Source: Lacticaseibacillus songhuajiangensis
GTDB lineage: Bacteria > Bacillota > Bacilli > Lactobacillales > Lactobacillaceae
Length of the DNA: 35,609 nt
Assembly (NCBI RefSeq): GCF_003946025.1
Contig: NZ_RHNR01000028.1
Coordinates: 1 to 35,609, forward strand
Reading direction: 5' to 3'
Shown here: piece after piece, positions 15,425 through 24,411 of the stretch
Layout: the number at the start of each line of letters is the position of its first letter
Position numbering within the stretch: position 1 is the first letter of the stretch
The notes under the pieces: model-generated
Told to the model about the DNA's origin: nothing
Database searches by the model: none
Seen by the model: only the letters and a program-made list of their open reading frames with translations
Made by a program: the position numbers and the translations under genes

Positions 15425-16378
15425 TCATTCATGCAGTGTGAATTCCGAATCGAGCACCCGGAACTGGCCGCGCAGGTTCGGGCTCAGGTATATCTGCTTA
15501 TCTTGAGTGGTAAAGATAAGTCCAATCTCCTGCTCTTCAGGATGCATGGCCAGCGTTTTGGCAACGCCGTTATAAAAGCCCCAGCTCGACCAGATTTCAC
15601 CCACCGTCGAGTTCTGGCTGAGCACCGTCACGCTGGCCAGGTTGGTCTGCACTGGGTAACCCGTGACGGGGTCGATGATGTGATGGTACTGTTTGCCGTT
15701 AACCGTCAAGAAACGTTCGTAAATGCCTGATGTCCCCACGGAGCCGCCGGTAATGCTTGCGATACCCAGTGCGTCATTGCGGCGGGCAAAAGGTACCTGA
15801 ATGCCAACCCGCCAGCGTGTGTCTGCATGTTGACTAGGGCCAACGAACATCAGGTTGCCGCCCAGATTGATGATGCCGCTACTAATGCCATTTTGGAGCC
15901 AAAAGTCGCGGACGCGATCCGCGATGTAGCCTTTGCCTATCCCGCCGAGGTCCAGCTGCATCCCCACCCGCGGCAAGAATACACTGCGCCTGTCGTCATC
16001 CAAAACAATTTCGTTAGCACCCATCAGCTGCATTTTGGCCTGAATCTCCGCTGCTTGCGGCAGGCGCGCGTCCTTGAAACCGATGTGCCATAACTGCACG
16101 AGCGGGCCGATGGTAACGTCAAAGCCGCGTTCTTCCCGGCTCGCAAGAACCGCCTGCTTGACCAATTCGTACACGGTTGGGCTGACACTCACCGCGTGCT
16201 GTCCGGCCGCGTCGTTGATGTCCATCACCTCGGAGTGCTCGCGGTTGACCGTAAGTAAGTCTTCAAAGGTGTCGATGAGGTCAAAGGTCGCATCAAAAAT
16301 ATGGACGTCCGGTTCACGGAAGACGGTCAGATCAATTTCGGTTCCCAGCGCGTGGTGCTTTGCAATCAACTTGGTCAT
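15425..16378 (-). CDS. apbE: FAD:protein FMN transferase (ApbE family)
   Basis: Mg-dependent flavin transferase of 317 aa that moves the FMN part of FAD onto a threonine or serine of target flavoproteins. Family motifs in order: an N-terminal ALGTEIDLTVF strand, FDVTIGPLVQLWHIG (86-100), DLGGIGKGYIADRV (143-156), IINLGGNLMFVG (169-180) and HHIIDPVTGYPV (around 245-255). I see no lipobox or signal peptide, so it appears cytoplasmic, unlike the lipoprotein ApbEs of extracellular electron transfer loci. I start at the ATG at 16376-16378, with AAAAAGG and GGTGG upstream; an ATG four codons earlier overlaps the AAGG. It lies 61 bases after glpF and may be read with the glp genes. Its target protein is not visible here. 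Confidence 0.92.
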   Translation of the reverse strand: MTKLIAKHHALGTEIDLTVFREPDVHIFDATFDLIDTFEDLLTVNREHSEVMDINDAAGQHAVSVSPTVYELVKQAVLASREERGFDVTIGPLVQLWHIGFKDARLPQAAEIQAKMQLMGANEIVLDDDRRSVFLPRVGMQLDLGGIGKGYIADRVRDFWLQNGISSGIINLGGNLMFVGPSQHADTRWRVGIQVPFARRNDALGIASITGGSVGTSGIYERFLTVNGKQYHHIIDPVTGYPVQTNLASVTVLSQNSTVGEIWSSWGFYNGVAKTLAMHPEEQEIGLIFTTQDKQIYLSPNLRGQFRVLDSEFTLHE

Positions 16379-16439
16379 TTCAGCCACCATCCTTTTTATG
16401 TATGGGCGGCGCCGCAACGCCGCCATCTGTATTCACAAC

Positions 16440-17147
16440 TTATGCAATCAGGAACTGCAGGCCAGCGGCGAGTATGCCACCGACAATTGGCCCCACAATT
16501 GGCACCCACGCGTAGCCCCAATTAGCATCGCCTCGGTTTGGCACTGGCAGCACGGCGTAGGCCAGCCGCGGCGCCAGGTCACGGGCGGGGTTCAACGCGA
16601 ATCCGGTCGTCCCGCCGAAACTCTGCCCCACCATCGTGATGAGAAAGCCCACGATGAGTGGCTTGAGCCCGGTGGTGAAATCACCCAGGTTCAGCAAAAC
16701 GAAGATAAAGATAAAAGTCGCAATCACTTCACTCAAGAAGTTGAACAGCGGATTAGCGATTGCCGGACCCGTGGCGAAAATGCCTACGCTGTTGCCATCT
16801 TCAGCACCTTTTGCCGCCTTAAAGTGCGGATAGTAGTGCAAAATGACAAGCGCAGCGCCAATGAACGCACCAATGAATTGTCCGGCCAGGTAAGCTGGTA
16901 CTTTTGCCCATGGGAAGTAGCCAAAAGCTGCGAACCCCAATGTGACTGCTGGATTCAAGTGACCATCCGCGCCGAATTGGCCGGCAGCGTACACCCCGAA
17001 CGCAACCGCAAAACCCCAGGCAACGGTGATAAAGAGCCAGCCACTGCCGCGGCCAAGCGTCTTCTTCAGATTGACGTTGGCGCCGGTCCCGGCCCCAAAA
17101 GCAATCAGGATGGCCGTACCAATTAATTCCCCAATAAAACCATTCAT
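16440..17147 (-). CDS. glpF: Glycerol uptake facilitator (aquaglyceroporin)
   Basis: Six-helix channel of 235 aa that lets glycerol cross the membrane. Both half-helix NPA motifs are present: LNPAVT (Asn65-Pro66-Ala67) and LNPARD (Asn186 to Asp190). The Asp after the second motif is typical of glycerol facilitators rather than water-only aquaporins. The ATG at 17145-17147 follows GGAGGTG, which lies in the short gap after glpO (16 bases), so it is translated as the third glp gene. Together with GlpK and GlpO it makes a complete glycerol uptake and oxidation route. Confidence 0.95.
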   Translation of the reverse strand: MNGFIGELIGTAILIAFGAGTGANVNLKKTLGRGSGWLFITVAWGFAVAFGVYAAGQFGADGHLNPAVTLGFAAFGYFPWAKVPAYLAGQFIGAFIGAALVILHYYPHFKAAKGAEDGNSVGIFATGPAIANPLFNFLSEVIATFIFIFVLLNLGDFTTGLKPLIVGFLITMVGQSFGGTTGFALNPARDLAPRLAYAVLPVPNRGDANWGYAWVPIVGPIVGGILAAGLQFLIA

Positions 17148-17163
17148 GACGGGCACCTCCTGT

Positions 17164-18906
17164 CTACTTGGCCGCCTTGAGATCAACTAAGCGGGACGCG
17201 CGGATTTCAGCGTCCACCGCGGCACTTTGCCGCTGGGTTTCGGCATCATCCCAGCCGAGCTGTTTGGCCATCTCGGCAAGAACGCCGCCCTTAATCCGAT
17301 CGATGTCTTTACTGGAAAACAGGATGTGGTAGGTGCGCCGCAACAAGTAATCCACTGCGTCCAGAACCATTTCCTCATTCAATGAGTAGTGCAGCGCCGC
17401 GGTTTCGGCCTTGCTGAGGCCGGCTGCCCCTGCTGACAGCGCGGCCATGTCGTCAAAGATGTGCTTGCTATTGGCGCCGTAAAGCACGGCAATCTCGCGG
17501 GCTTCCTTGGCGCTCGCACCTTGCTGCTCACCATAAGCGCTAAAGTCGGCCATTGCTTGTTCCACATTGTCGGAATCAAAGTCGCCCCCCGCAACCTTGA
17601 TTTCGGCGGAGTTAATGGCCTTAAACTGTTCATCAAAGTCGCGCTGCAAAATCTCGCGCACCTTTTCCATCGCGCCGTTAGCCATGACGCGGTAATCGGT
17701 CAGCTTCCCGCCGGCCAGGGTAACCAGCCCGTCAGACGCCACTTTCAGCGAAGAACCACGCGACACTGCAGATGGCGCGCTGAGGCTCGCCGCTGCACTG
17801 GCACCGGACACCGCATCGGTTTCTGTTTCCGGTTCTTCAGCGGCAATCAGTGGCCGAATTCCGGCCCAACTGGCTTCCACATCATCAATCGTCAGGTGTG
17901 CACTCGGATACTTCTTGTTGATGATTTTGAGCAGATAATCGACATCACTTTGGTCAACCTGTGGATCCTCGAATTTTCCCCGGAAGTCGGTATCGGTCGT
18001 CCCGAAGTAAGTTTTGCCTTCCCGCGGAATGGTGAAAATCATGCGGCCGTCGTTGGTTCCGGAGCCAAAGTAAGTTGGCTGCGGCACGGTTAACCGCGAC
18101 TGATCAACAACCAGGTGGACCCCCTTGGTTGGGCGCATCTGTGCATTGCGACTAGCATTGGCATCCAGGTGGCGCACCTTGTCCGACCATGGTCCGGCGG
18201 CGTTCAACACGACTTTGGCATGCACTTCAAAGAAGCGCTGCGTCTGCATATCGTAAGCCTTCACGCCGTTGACCTTGCCCTGGTCGTCATACAACATCCC
18301 CGTTACCTTCACGTGGCTAACCATCGTACCACCTTCAGCGTGGGCTTTTTTGATGTTTTCCACGACCAGGCGCGAGTCATTGTTCTGGTAGTCCAGGTAG
18401 ACCCCACCACCGACCAAGTGGTCTGGGTTCAGCTGTGGTTCGCGTTTGAGCACTTCTTCCTTGCTCAGGGTGTAGTTCGCGTACTTTTGCAGCGCCGGAT
18501 TAGTGTCCACGCCGGCGAGGTGGTCATACAGATCCATCGCCACCTTCACGGAGAACATTGTGAAGGTCGTGCCGGGCTCGTCATAAATCGGCAGCAGCAT
18601 CGGGTCCGGTGTCGTCATGTGCGGCGCGATGTGCTGAACAATTGCGCGCTCCTTAACGGTGTCAGAAACCACCTCGACGTCAAAAGTCTTCAGGTAGCGA
18701 ATGCCCCCGTGCACCAGTCGCGTGGAGCGGGAACTCGTCCCCGCGCCAAAGTCCTGCATTTCGAGCAGGGCCGTCTTCATACCCGCTGCCGCGCCCTGAA
18801 TTGCCACCCCGGCGCCGGTAATCCCGCCACCGACAACTAGCAGGTCAAACTGCTCGCTTTTAAGCTTTTCAATATCCTGAACCCGTGTTTTTGCGGAAAA
18901 TGCCAT
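17164..18906 (-). CDS. glpO: Alpha-glycerophosphate oxidase (GlpO type)
   Basis: FAD flavoprotein of 580 aa that oxidises glycerol-3-phosphate to dihydroxyacetone phosphate. The FAD-binding motif VVGGGITGAG is at about residues 24-33, followed by GTSSRSTRLVHGGIRYL and the C-terminal DAO-type domain. An Ala/Ser-rich flexible insert (around DAVSGASAAASLSAPSA) precedes TLAGGKLTDYR. Such an insert marks the oxygen-using, H2O2-forming GlpO of lactic acid bacteria rather than respiratory GlpD. Two ATGs sit in tandem; the second (18904-18906) has better spacing from GGAGG. It lies 22 bases after glpK and 16 before glpF. Oxidation by O2 here would produce peroxide. Confidence 0.93.
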   Translation of the reverse strand: MAFSAKTRVQDIEKLKSEQFDLLVVGGGITGAGVAIQGAAAGMKTALLEMQDFGAGTSSRSTRLVHGGIRYLKTFDVEVVSDTVKERAIVQHIAPHMTTPDPMLLPIYDEPGTTFTMFSVKVAMDLYDHLAGVDTNPALQKYANYTLSKEEVLKREPQLNPDHLVGGGVYLDYQNNDSRLVVENIKKAHAEGGTMVSHVKVTGMLYDDQGKVNGVKAYDMQTQRFFEVHAKVVLNAAGPWSDKVRHLDANASRNAQMRPTKGVHLVVDQSRLTVPQPTYFGSGTNDGRMIFTIPREGKTYFGTTDTDFRGKFEDPQVDQSDVDYLLKIINKKYPSAHLTIDDVEASWAGIRPLIAAEEPETETDAVSGASAAASLSAPSAVSRGSSLKVASDGLVTLAGGKLTDYRVMANGAMEKVREILQRDFDEQFKAINSAEIKVAGGDFDSDNVEQAMADFSAYGEQQGASAKEAREIAVLYGANSKHIFDDMAALSAGAAGLSKAETAALHYSLNEEMVLDAVDYLLRRTYHILFSSKDIDRIKGGVLAEMAKQLGWDDAETQRQSAAVDAEIRASRLVDLKAAK

Positions 18907-18928
18907 CATACTCTCCTCCTAATCAATC

Positions 18929-20479
<1,551 letters not shown>

Positions 20480-20692
20480 CTAATCAAATTCGTCTTGCTT
20501 ACTGGCGACACTCATTGCGTCCAGTTCCGAACTGCCTGCTTGCGGCACCGCCGTTGTTTGATCGATTGCCGGTTCATCCCTTGTCAGCGCACGCCGACTT
20601 GCCTTGCTGGCAGGTCTTTTATTAGCAGTCGACCGTGTCTGTCTTCTAGGCAGATGTGAACGGGCTTGCCCGTCGCTACTTTGAATGGCCAT
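20480..20692 (-). CDS. Basic, probably disordered hypothetical protein (70 aa)
   Basis: Small protein rich in Arg, Ser, Ala and Gln, with a basic first half (SHLPRRQTRSTANKRPASK) and an acidic tail (ending KQDEFD). No hydrophobic segment or known motif is visible. It is supported by a good ribosome binding site (AAGGAG, 8 bases before the ATG) and a tight position: 45 bases after the RibF-like gene and ending 7 bases before the glpK cre site. It is probably made with the riboswitch-controlled gene. Function is not recognisable; a low-complexity nucleic-acid-binding peptide is one possibility. Confidence 0.55.
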   Translation of the reverse strand: MAIQSSDGQARSHLPRRQTRSTANKRPASKASRRALTRDEPAIDQTTAVPQAGSSELDAMSVASKQDEFD

Positions 20693-20737
20693 AGTCGTGT
20701 CTCCTTACGCCGTCTCTTGAATAGATGTCAATAATTG

Positions 20738-21583
20738 CTAGGCGAGGCCCACCAGGGTCCCCGCTGAATGCATAACCGCTGGCGCTTGACGCTTCAGCAC
20801 ACTGACCGTCAGCAAATCTGTCGTGCTCAGTGGCAGCACCGTGCGCAAAATCAAGTCTCCTGTGCTGGTCACCACGAGCAGCCCGCTACAATTACCGCTA
20901 TGCGTGACTAGGCGCACGTTGTAACTACCGGGCGCCGGCAGTTGCTGGCGCGCTTGCACCAATGCGGTGCGCATATCGCGGCCATTGCGTAAACACGGGC
21001 GCAAAGTCAAAGTGTACGGATGCCCCAGCAGCACGTTAGCGCGCGCGACCGCCCCGTCTTGAATCAATGCCCGGATGCGAGTAGAGCTGATTTTCAGATG
21101 ATCTGCCTGCAGCTGATCGACGATTGCAACGTCGAAGCGCCCGCGACTGTATCGCGACAAGTCGGCTACTGTCGCCTTGCCACCGCGCCCGAAGGTGTAA
21201 TCAAAACCAGCCACCACCGTTTGTGCACCCAATCCAATCAAAAATTGGTCACTGAACTCCTGCGGCGCCAGTCCCGCAAACGCCGGCGTGAACTTGACGA
21301 CGTAAAGCGTCGCCACGCCTAGTTCCGCCATCAGGCGCGCCTTCTCGGTCACACTGGTCAGGTAGCGAAAGGATGCACTTTTGGGCATTGGGAACACCTG
21401 ACTCACGTGCCGATCGAAGGTCATCACCGCCAGTGGCAACTGCTTTTGCGCCGCTACTGCCCGGGCGCGGGCAATCACTTGCTGATGGCCGCGGTGCACA
21501 CCGTCAAAAAAGCCGAGGGCGAGCACGCAGGGGGTGGCCGGTTCGGCCTGAATTAAACTGGGATCAATCGTGATGACGCGCAT
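20738..21583 (-). CDS. ribF: RibF-like FAD synthetase, riboflavin kinase domain degenerate
   Basis: Protein of 281 aa related to bifunctional riboflavin kinase/FMN adenylyltransferase. The N-terminal adenylyltransferase domain looks intact: GFFDGVHRGH at 24-33, VAGFDYTFGRGG around 124-134 and ISSTRIR at 165-171. After LGHPY (186-190) the kinase domain should begin with a Gly-Val-Val..Gly.Arg..GFPTAN segment; this is absent. Only a weak C-terminal echo remains (APGSYNVRLV, SGLLVV), and the protein is about 30 residues short. It may therefore only make FAD from FMN. The ATG at 21581-21583 follows GGAGG. It is controlled by an FMN riboswitch and terminator just upstream. Probably a paralogue of a full RibF elsewhere. 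Confidence 0.85.
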   Translation of the reverse strand: MRVITIDPSLIQAEPATPCVLALGFFDGVHRGHQQVIARARAVAAQKQLPLAVMTFDRHVSQVFPMPKSASFRYLTSVTEKARLMAELGVATLYVVKFTPAFAGLAPQEFSDQFLIGLGAQTVVAGFDYTFGRGGKATVADLSRYSRGRFDVAIVDQLQADHLKISSTRIRALIQDGAVARANVLLGHPYTLTLRPCLRNGRDMRTALVQARQQLPAPGSYNVRLVTHSGNCSGLLVVTSTGDLILRTVLPLSTTDLLTVSVLKRQAPAVMHSAGTLVGLA

Positions 21584-21632
21584 GGTTTTGTCCTCCAACT
21601 TGCTGTTTTGACTGCGGGCGGCTGGGTGAAAC

Positions 21633-21661
21633 AAAAAACTCATGTCTGGCGACATGAGTTT
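21633..21661 (-). terminator. Riboswitch-controlled transcription terminator
   Basis: On the minus strand AAACTCATGTC and GACATGAGTTT form an 11-bp stem followed by a T run. It lies 20 bases downstream of the FMN aptamer and 50 bases before the RibF-like start, as expected for a transcription-attenuating expression platform. Confidence 0.88.
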
Positions 21662-21680
21662 AGAAGGATACTTCGCTCAA

Positions 21681-21786
21681 TCTTCACCATCCAGACTTTA
21701 CTGTCGGTACCGGAATTACACCGGTTCAGCCTCCTCGGCTCACGGACTATCACCGCCGGTCGGGAATTGCACCCCGCCCTGAAGAT
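21681..21786 (-). promoter_or_regulatory. FMN riboswitch (RFN element)
   Basis: The minus strand carries the conserved RFN blocks in order: TCTTCAGGGCGGGGTG, AATTCCCGACCGGCGGT, GAGCC, GGAGGCTGAACCGGTG, AATTCCGGTACCGACAGT and GTCTGGATGGTGAAGA, with the closing P1 stem TCTTCA/TGAAGA. FMN binding should favour the terminator downstream and switch off the RibF-like gene. The aptamer starts only about 17 bases after the nitroreductase stop, so its promoter may overlap that gene or transcripts may come through from it. Confidence 0.96.
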
Positions 21787-21803
21787 TCATTCAATTAGTG
21801 TTG

Positions 21804-22454
21804 CTAGATAAATTCAGTTAACTGCTCTGCTGGGTAGCGCTGTGTCTGCAGTGGGGTCACTGACGCATCCGGTTTCCCGATGGCCACGCACATTACGGGC
21901 ACAAAGCGCAGTGGGTCCAGACCCAAGTCGGCAATCACCGTCTTGAAGTCAAAGCCAGACCACGGGTTAGCTTCGTAGCCGTGTGCGCGGGCAACCAGCA
22001 GCAGCTGCATCCCCGCAATTGCACTGTCCATCGTCGCGTCCAGCTGCAAGAACTCTGGCGTTGCGTTTTCGTACAATGGCAGGAAGGTGTTGAAAATCTG
22101 GTCGAGCTTTTCCTTGGTAATGTTGCCCGCCTCGTAAACCTTCTGCCAAACATCACGGTAAACCTCGTGCGACTGCGTATCCCCAGCGATGAAGACCAGT
22201 GCAGACGCGGTATCAATCTGCGGATAGTTGAACTTCATCGCGGCCTTCTTGAGCTTGGCCTTGGCCTCAGGGTTATCAATCACCACAAAATGCCAGGACT
22301 GCAGGTTGCAGGCAGATGGGGCTGTCGCAGCCTCACGAATCATTTCCTGCAATTCCGTACGGTCGATCTTGACGTTCTTGTCGAAGACCCGCACCGAGTG
22401 CCGGTTGAACATCACATCGGCAAAATCATTGTTGACCAATTTTTTTGCATCCAT
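21804..22454 (-). CDS. Nitroreductase-family FMN oxidoreductase
   Basis: FMN-dependent NAD(P)H oxidoreductase of 216 aa. Family marks are the N-terminal FNRHSVRVFDKNVKIDRTELQEMIREA, then ATAPSACNLQSWHFVVI for flavin contact, and a C-terminal PVMCVAIGKPD segment followed by RYPAEQLTEFI. Similar to YdgI/YodC-type reductases; the physiological substrate is unknown. I start at the ATG at 22452-22454 behind AGAGGAG. Last of the SDR / acetoacetate-decarboxylase / nitroreductase operon (19 bases after the previous gene). Directly downstream lies the FMN riboswitch of the RibF-like gene. Confidence 0.9.
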   Translation of the reverse strand: MDAKKLVNNDFADVMFNRHSVRVFDKNVKIDRTELQEMIREAATAPSACNLQSWHFVVIDNPEAKAKLKKAAMKFNYPQIDTASALVFIAGDTQSHEVYRDVWQKVYEAGNITKEKLDQIFNTFLPLYENATPEFLQLDATMDSAIAGMQLLLVARAHGYEANPWSGFDFKTVIADLGLDPLRFVPVMCVAIGKPDASVTPLQTQRYPAEQLTEFI

Positions 22455-22473
22455 ATCGAAAATCTCCTCTAAG

Positions 22474-23298
22474 TTAATCCTCGTAAGTTGCCCGGTCGTA
22501 GCGGCCCGCAATCAGGTAAGGCGCTGCCGTTTCTGCATCCACCTTGGCCAGGTGCATCGTGTTGTGCATGGTTGACGTTGCAAAGTGGTACCAAGCACCA
22601 CCCAGCGGCTTGAGTACTGGCAGGGACGCCAGCGGGTCATCTGGGCTGGAGGCCAGTTTCAGGTCAATGCTGCCGGGTTCCATGGCGTCGGCAACAGATG
22701 TCATCTGCGTCCCCAGCAATTCCACATCGGTGAAGTGGTTAGCACCATCAGGCGTTTGGTCGAGCGCGTAGTTGAGGAAGAAACTCATCGTTTCGTTCGG
22801 CTCACCCGGCTTCATCATGCCCGCAAACTGTTCCATGAAGCTTGGCTCGTTAATGCTGCCCGCCTGCCAGGTCAAATCCAGCAGTTTGACGCCGTGACGC
22901 GTCACCACCGCGCGCGCCTGGTCGCCATCGCGATCCAGCGTAATCTCGTCGGCAAGCTTCTTGGGAATACCCGCACCATCACGGCCCGCGGTCAGTCCGG
23001 CTTCAGCACCGGCACCTGACAGCAGCAGCTGGAATGGGTAGGCCCCCATCATTTTGCCGTCATAGCTAACCATGGCGTACAACGTTTGTTCCATGTATTC
23101 TGGCCCGAAGGTTGGCTTGCCCATTTTGGCCACGTAACCGACCACGATTGGCGCCACCAGCTTCAGTGGTGCCGGAATCATGGCGCTCAGTGCGGCAGGA
23201 TCTGTCGCGTAGGCGAAGGTAATCCCCGTCTGGTCGTTCATGCTGGGGTTGTTCAGGAAGTTCTTAACCGCATCTTGACTCACTACAAAATTATCCAT
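22474..23298 (-). CDS. Acetoacetate decarboxylase family protein
   Basis: Protein of 274 aa in the ADC family, enzymes that form a lysine Schiff base and decarboxylate beta-keto acids. The catalytic-lysine motif is present as IPKKLADEITL (Lys113-Lys114), at the position expected for the Lys115-Lys116 pair of the clostridial enzyme. The region before it (YPFQLLLSGAGAEAGLTAGRDGAG) and the strand-rich C-terminus also fit. Whether it acts on acetoacetate or a related compound cannot be told. The ATG follows GGAGGAG. It sits between an SDR reductase (24-base gap) and a nitroreductase (19-base gap), suggesting decarboxylation coupled to reduction. Confidence 0.88.
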   Translation of the reverse strand: MDNFVVSQDAVKNFLNNPSMNDQTGITFAYATDPAALSAMIPAPLKLVAPIVVGYVAKMGKPTFGPEYMEQTLYAMVSYDGKMMGAYPFQLLLSGAGAEAGLTAGRDGAGIPKKLADEITLDRDGDQARAVVTRHGVKLLDLTWQAGSINEPSFMEQFAGMMKPGEPNETMSFFLNYALDQTPDGANHFTDVELLGTQMTSVADAMEPGSIDLKLASSPDDPLASLPVLKPLGGAWYHFATSTMHNTMHLAKVDAETAAPYLIAGRYDRATYED

Positions 23299-23322
23299 GA
23301 CTTACTCCTCCTTGGGCCACGC

Positions 23323-24183
23323 CTACATAATTCCATCCATCACGTGCACGTCTGGCGCACCGTTATTCACGATGCGGTTCACGCGGTCGCTAATCAATGG
23401 ATTGTATTCTGGGTGGGTCAGGATGTAGAAGGTGTTGTCCTCCAGGGCCTTGAATACGGTGTCCGCGATGGTGTCAATTGGCGTCCCGTTGGTAATGACG
23501 TACTGGGCAAACTGTTGACCCTTCTTGAAGGCCTCGCTGCTGTAGTATGGATCCGTGGCGTCGGCGTAACGTGTTGGCCGGTGCTGTTCGGTGTGGTACA
23601 GGTCCGTCTGCACGAAGCCAGGGCACATCACGTGCATTTGGATGTCTGCGCCAATCCGCTGCAAGTCGTAAGCAGTTGCTTCAGTCAACCCTACTGAAGC
23701 GAACTTGCTGGCGTGGTAGGCTGGCATCCCTGGTGTGTCAAGCAAACCAGCGATGGAGGCCACGTTCAGGATAGCAGCGTGGGTCTTTTGTTCCAGCATC
23801 ACCGGAATAATCCGCTTCATGGTGTACACCTGACTCAAGGTGTTCACGTGCAGAATCCATTCCCAGTCGCGAGTTGGCAGTTCCCACATCCGCCCTGGCA
23901 GTGCAATCCCGGCGTCGTTAATCAGAACGTCAACGCCACCAAACTTGGCTAGCACTTTGTCGATTGCTGCATTGACCGCGTCTTCATCACTCACATCGGC
24001 GGGCACCGTCAACACTTCAGCGCCCAAATCAGCAACCATCTTGCTGGTTTCCTGCAGTGCAGGTTCATCAATGTCGAGCAAAGCCAGCTTCATTTCCCGC
24101 CGTGCGGCTTCCTTGGCGATCTCCCGACCAAAACCATGTGCAGCACCAGTTAACAGCATGACCTTATTTTTAAAATCCTTCAT
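23323..24183 (-). CDS. SDR-family NAD(P)-dependent oxidoreductase
   Basis: Classical short-chain dehydrogenase of 286 aa. The cofactor loop TGAAHGFG is at residues 12-19; an NDAG variant of the structural NNAG motif is at 89-92; the catalytic triad is Ser143, Tyr156 and Lys160 (YHASK). DIDE at 37-40, after strand two, points to NAD(H) preference. The C-terminus is longer than minimal SDRs (about 35 residues past the substrate loop). First gene of the operon with the ADC-family and nitroreductase genes, divergent from a PucR-type regulator. It could reduce the ketone released by the decarboxylase, but the substrate is unknown. Confidence 0.9.
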   Translation of the reverse strand: MKDFKNKVMLLTGAAHGFGREIAKEAARREMKLALLDIDEPALQETSKMVADLGAEVLTVPADVSDEDAVNAAIDKVLAKFGGVDVLINDAGIALPGRMWELPTRDWEWILHVNTLSQVYTMKRIIPVMLEQKTHAAILNVASIAGLLDTPGMPAYHASKFASVGLTEATAYDLQRIGADIQMHVMCPGFVQTDLYHTEQHRPTRYADATDPYYSSEAFKKGQQFAQYVITNGTPIDTIADTVFKALEDNTFYILTHPEYNPLISDRVNRIVNNGAPDVHVMDGIM

Positions 24184-24234
24184 GACTCACAGCTTCCTTT
24201 CTCCTCAACCCCAACTAGACCAATAAAATAATTG

Positions 24235-24246
24235 TGTTCAAGAACA
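24235..24246. promoter_or_regulatory. Inverted repeat, candidate operator of the divergent regulator
   Basis: TGTTC-AA-GAACA lies in the 228-base gap between the divergent SDR and PucR-type genes. It is next to a possible plus-strand promoter TTGCTT-16-TATAGT (about 24255-24282). Placement suits a site for the adjacent regulator; no binding consensus is known to me. Confidence 0.35.
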
Positions 24247-24261
24247 AATGTTATTTGCTTT

Positions 24262-24275
24262 TGAATACGCTTTTA
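24262..24275 (+). promoter_or_regulatory. Possible cre-like site
   Basis: TGAATACGCTTTTA matches the cre consensus TGWAARCGYTWNCW at 12 of 14 positions, including the central CG. It lies inside the spacer of the plausible regulator promoter, where CcpA could repress. Weaker than the glpK site. Confidence 0.35.
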
Positions 24276-24411
24276 ATATAGTGCGAACTGTGCGTATGAT
24301 ATACGGGTAAAAGCCACAGGAAATCTTCAAGTTGGCTGTGTACTTTCCACAATCGCCGCGCCATATCAACGTTTGCGGTACGTATTTAGATTTCATCTAC
24401 TGGAGGAAGCC

